From Antedon mediterranea (Eukaryota > Echinodermata > Crinoidea > Comatulida > Antedonidae): 64,000 nt of DNA. The notes under the pieces are model-generated. The model did no database searches. It was not told where the DNA came from and worked only from the letters and a program-made list of their open reading frames with translations. Below, one piece after another: positions 60,790-64,000 of this stretch; the first letter of the stretch is position 1, and each line of letters starts with the position of its first letter. The stretch is from NCBI RefSeq assembly GCF_964355755.1, contig NC_092675.1, forward strand, positions 10,741,312-10,805,311, read 5' to 3'. A program made the translations under genes and the position numbers.

Positions 60790-61729
60790 TGGTGGCAGCG
60801 GTAATAAAAGCCAACGTAACGCAATAACACTAAGTCAGGTCAGTACACTCTAGGCTAGGCCTAGTATTATACCACTCTACACAGCGTGTAGAACAGCCGA
60901 ATAGCCAAGCACGAACGCATAGGCCTACAAAACAGTTACAGTGACAACATGGCTCATCTAACACAGCCAGGACCACTAGAACTAACAGGAAATGTATCTG
61001 AAAACTGGAAGAAATTTAAACAAAGATTTTTACTATACAATACTGCTTCTGGCACCGCAAAAAAAGACGACTCAACACAAACATCTATGTTGCTCCACAT
61101 TATCGGGGATAACACACTAGATGTCTATAATACATACGTTTACATTCGACACTGAAGGAGATAGCATGAAGCTATTAAAGAAAGTCCTCAAATAGTTCGA
61201 AAAGTATTGTTCACCAAACAAAAACATAACATTTGAGAGACACAATTTCTTCACTAGATGTCAACACACATCTGAAACAATTGACCAGTATGCGACAGAA
61301 TTAAGGAACAAAGCAAAATCTTGCGAGTTCGGAGACCTAACCAACTCCTTAATACAAGACAGGATTCTCTGTGGTATTCCAGACAATCAACTCCGTGAAC
61401 GTCTACTAGGGGAAGATGACTTAACCAAAAAGCCTTAAAACTATGCAGAGTAGCAGAAATTACTAAGTCCCATGCAGATCTGTTCAATCACAAAACAGAC
61501 CATGTGGGAATTGTGGAAACAACCATAGACCAAAACAATGTCCAGCTTTCGGCACAGTTTGCAAAGCTTGTGGAAAAAAAGGACACTGGAAAAAAATGTG
61601 CAGAGGCAGAATGCGCAAGGAAAAAAGTGATGAAAGAACCAAAGGATCATACTTATACAGATCCAGAAACAAAAGTCCATTTAGGAGACAGATGAACGCT
61701 GTTGACATAGATGAACGCTGTTGACATAG
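60790..61729 (+). pseudogene. Second Ty3/Gypsy element: leader and decayed gag
   Basis: ATTACATGGTGGCAGCGG at 60784-60801 looks like an LTR end plus primer-binding region. Gag begins with ATG at 60949 (LELTGNVSENWKKFKQRFLL). A frame change near 61135 moves it to another frame (RHNFFTRCQHTSETIDQYAT, FGDLTNSLIQDRILCGIPDN), with stops near 61193 and 61437. Two CX2CX4HX4C zinc knuckles (CGNCGNNHRPKQC, CKACGKKGHWKKMC) lie at about 61510-61600. Confidence 0.78.
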
Positions 61730-63010
61730 ATGAACAATGTCGTGGAACAGTTTAAGGAACTATTGTTTGATTTAGTTGGAATGAACAATGACGGTGATGA
61801 ACTCTTTGCTAACCTAAAAGTTCAAATACCACAAAGGAATAGCATTTTTCTGCAAAAGTGGACACAGGCACCCTGGGGAAACATCCTGCCCCTATGCGTG
61901 TACAAACAAATGGTACCTCACAATATCAATACAGATGGACTCCCCAAGCCAGGGAAAACAAAGCAAAGCCAAGTCAAACTGACAGCATACAATGGAACAA
62001 CAATTCCACAACATGGTACAGTCCAGATCCAAGCCAATTTTAATGACAACAAGTGGTCATGGTTAACCTTCTACGTATGCAATGTTGAAGGACTAGTAAT
62101 CTTAGGACTCTCCGACGCAAGAACCTTGAAACTTGTGACAATCAACTGTGCAGTAAATACTACTGTGGATGTTAGCACACCAATCAAAGACGAAAATGAT
62201 CTACAAAACCAATACCCAAACAGATTTTACGGTATTGGGAGGTTTCCAGGCAAATTCAATATCACATTGGTTGAAGATGCTCAGCCTGTAATCCACCCTC
62301 CAAGGAATTTAGGAAAACCTAAAAAAATGAGCTGGAAGCAGAGCTGTGAGCATGATAAATAATGGAATAATAACAAATGTAACTGAACCAACTGACTGGG
62401 TATACTATCGTCAATAACCTACAGTCGCAAAAGTAATGGGAAATTGAGGATCTGTCTCAATCCGAAGGATCTCAACAAGGCAATGAAAAGAACTTATCAC
62501 AAAACTAAGCTAGCTAAGTGGAGCTAAGTCCTTTAGCAAACTTGATGCGAGACATGGTTATTGGAGCATTGTGCTAACGGAAGAATCCAGCTTCCTAACT
62601 ACATTCAACTCGCCTTTCGGAAGATTTAGGTTTAATCGCTTACCATTTGGACTCAAAGTGTCACAAGATATATTTCAAGAGAAGATGGATATAATCCTGG
62701 AGCAGTGCCCCGGCACATTTGGAATTGCGGATGATGTGATTGTTTTCGGACATGATGAGAAACAACATGATCAGAACCTGCACAAACTTATGAAAGTTGC
62801 AGCAAAATATGGCCTTGTATTTAACATTGTGAATGTGACATCAAAACACACTGTGTAAAATTCTTTGGATGTCTCTATGATGCAGATGGCATACATCCTG
62901 ATACACAAAAAGTACAAGCCATCCACTCGCTCCCAAGTCCTACATCTGTCACCGAGTTACAACAGTTCCTAGGGATTGTACAATATATGTCTCCATTCAT
63001 ACCAAAATTG
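61730..63010 (+). pseudogene. Second Ty3/Gypsy element: protease and partial reverse transcriptase
   Basis: The protease DTG (about 61861) is in one frame and the following LPL and VEGLVILGL in another. RT pieces follow in several frames: FSKLDA.HGYW, then SFLTTFNSPFGRFRFNRLPF and an ADDV active-site variant near 62729. LQQFLGIVQYMSPFIPKLAD then runs into sequence that skips the end of RT and most of RNase H. Confidence 0.78.
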
Positions 63011-63715
63011 GCAGACCATACAGACACACTCAGAGTTTAACCAGGAAAGACTCAGAATACAACACAAAAACTTAGTAAACACTCCACCAAGGCTCCAGCG
63101 AATGATGATTCAACTACAACCATATGATGTACATCTAACGTACAAACCCGGTAAAGACACAATGTCAAGACTCAATCCCTCATATGGCCCTGAAATACAA
63201 TTCGACAAACCATTCACATCGTACAGTTCTCGCATGAGAAACTAGCTGAAATGCAAGAACAAACCAAACAAAGTGTAACTCTCAAACCCCTGATGGATAT
63301 CATAACAAGCGGATGGCCAGAAGACCCCAAAGAGTTGCCAAAATGTCTCATAATTTTCTGGTCAGACAGAGAAACATTATCAATCGAAGATGACCTTATT
63401 CTACAAGGCAACAGAATCCAAATACCAGAAAAACTAAGACCAGAAATCCTTAAAAAACTACAAACAGACTACCAAGGTGTAACCAAAACTCAACTCCGAG
63501 CCAAATTAACTGTGTTTTGGCCGGGAATCAACCGTGACATTGAGAATTTGATCAAAAGCTGCACCATATGTCAAACACACCAAATATCACAACCACCAGA
63601 ACCCTTAATGCAGCATAAAATACCTGAAAGACCATGGCAAGTTGTATCAGCAGACCACTTCTATTTCTCGTTTTTTAAGATTTCTTAAAATCAGAAACAT
63701 TTGCTAAAGAACACA
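63011..63715 (+). pseudogene. Second Ty3/Gypsy element: RNase H remnant and partial integrase
   Basis: RLQRMMIQLQPYDVHLTYKP is the usual end of RNase H. The integrase zinc-binding part follows (RPEILKKLQTDYQGVTKTQL, CTICQTHQ), but the first expected histidine of the HHCC motif is not present where GH..G is usual. The catalytic core starts (VVSADHF) and is cut at about 63680; a late core fragment (ETFAKEHNIE) follows at once, so most of the core is deleted. Confidence 0.75.
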
Positions 63716-63842
63716 ATATCGAAATGTTTATTGATGACCTCTTATTTTACAAAAATCTCTTAGACTGCTACACAATTTTAAAAATCTGTAGCAAAAAGGT
63801 TGTTTTGTATAGCTTTTTGCTATGCTACACTGGCGAAATTAT

Positions 63843-63990
63843 TCCCTGTTTTTGCCTTTTTTAAAGATAGGTATTACTGTTGCCTCCTTCCACGATAAAG
63901 GGACCTTCTGATCATTGAATAATCTAGTGAATATTAGACTGAGAGGGTAAGCAATTTGATCCTTTAATTCAATCCAAACTTATGAATATC
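63843..63990 (-). pseudogene. Non-LTR retrotransposon (LINE) reverse-transcriptase fragment
   Basis: The minus strand reads PLSLIFTRLFNDQKVPLSWK, then EATVIPIFKKGK, the conserved early RT region of CR1/Jockey/RTE-like LINEs (S...G.VP..WK.A.V.PIFKKG). A TAA interrupts it soon after, and the usual NYRPIS motif does not follow clearly. It continues past the right edge upstream. Confidence 0.8.
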
Positions 63991-64000
63991 TTCTTCCTTA

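Overview
This window looks like an AT-rich, intron-rich animal nuclear genome. Two genes have clear animal orthologues: CCDC171 and a FEM1 ankyrin protein. All splice junctions seen are GT-AG. Intergenic and intronic DNA is packed with DNA transposons, foldback elements and Ty3/Gypsy relics. GGCCTAGGCCT-type words recur inside several repeats. A marine invertebrate, possibly an echinoderm or another non-vertebrate deuterostome, fits best; that placement is inference.

Layout: (1) Positions 2596-35438, minus strand: ten in-phase coding exons of a CCDC171 orthologue (about the first 368 residues); the rest lies beyond the left edge. Its introns hold most of the mobile DNA: a foldback element (1.7-2.5 kb), hAT-like elements (3.4-6.8 kb), several 0.3-1.2 kb TIR elements, a 10.6-kb imperfect palindrome (15.4-26.0 kb) enclosing a disrupted tandem array, two tRNA-Val-like sequences and a Ty3/Gypsy 3-prime relic (31.8-34.5 kb). 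(2) 35.6-42.7 kb: a 7-kb foldback element with about 1.1-kb inverted arms built on a GGTAACGGAATTAC word. It carries a TTAA-flanked element with a P2X7-tail-like fragment and a TA-flanked MITE. (3) 44.2-46.0 kb: a second foldback element with CGGCCGGAGTGA-type boxes. (4) 46.8-48.9 kb, plus strand: an intact FEM1 gene whose 3-prime UTR starts inside another foldback element. (5) 54.2-56.4 kb, minus strand: the last exon of an unrecognised coiled-coil gene with an in-frame 63-bp minisatellite. (6) 56.5 kb to the end: a truncated Ty3/Gypsy element (LTR, gag, most of pol), a shared repeat, a second, heavily decayed Gypsy element and a LINE reverse-transcriptase fragment at the right edge.

The host genes do not form a functional cluster. 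FEM1 is expected to be a CUL2 ubiquitin-ligase substrate receptor. CCDC171 and the 54-kb gene are coiled-coil proteins of unknown or poorly known role. The main interest is repeat architecture: three sizes of foldback element, transposons nested in one another, and repeats lying very close to exons (33 bp after the FEM1 stop, about 0.2 kb upstream of CCDC171 coding exon 1, 97 bp from CCDC171 exon 7). I found no bacterial-type operon, CRISPR array or defence system.
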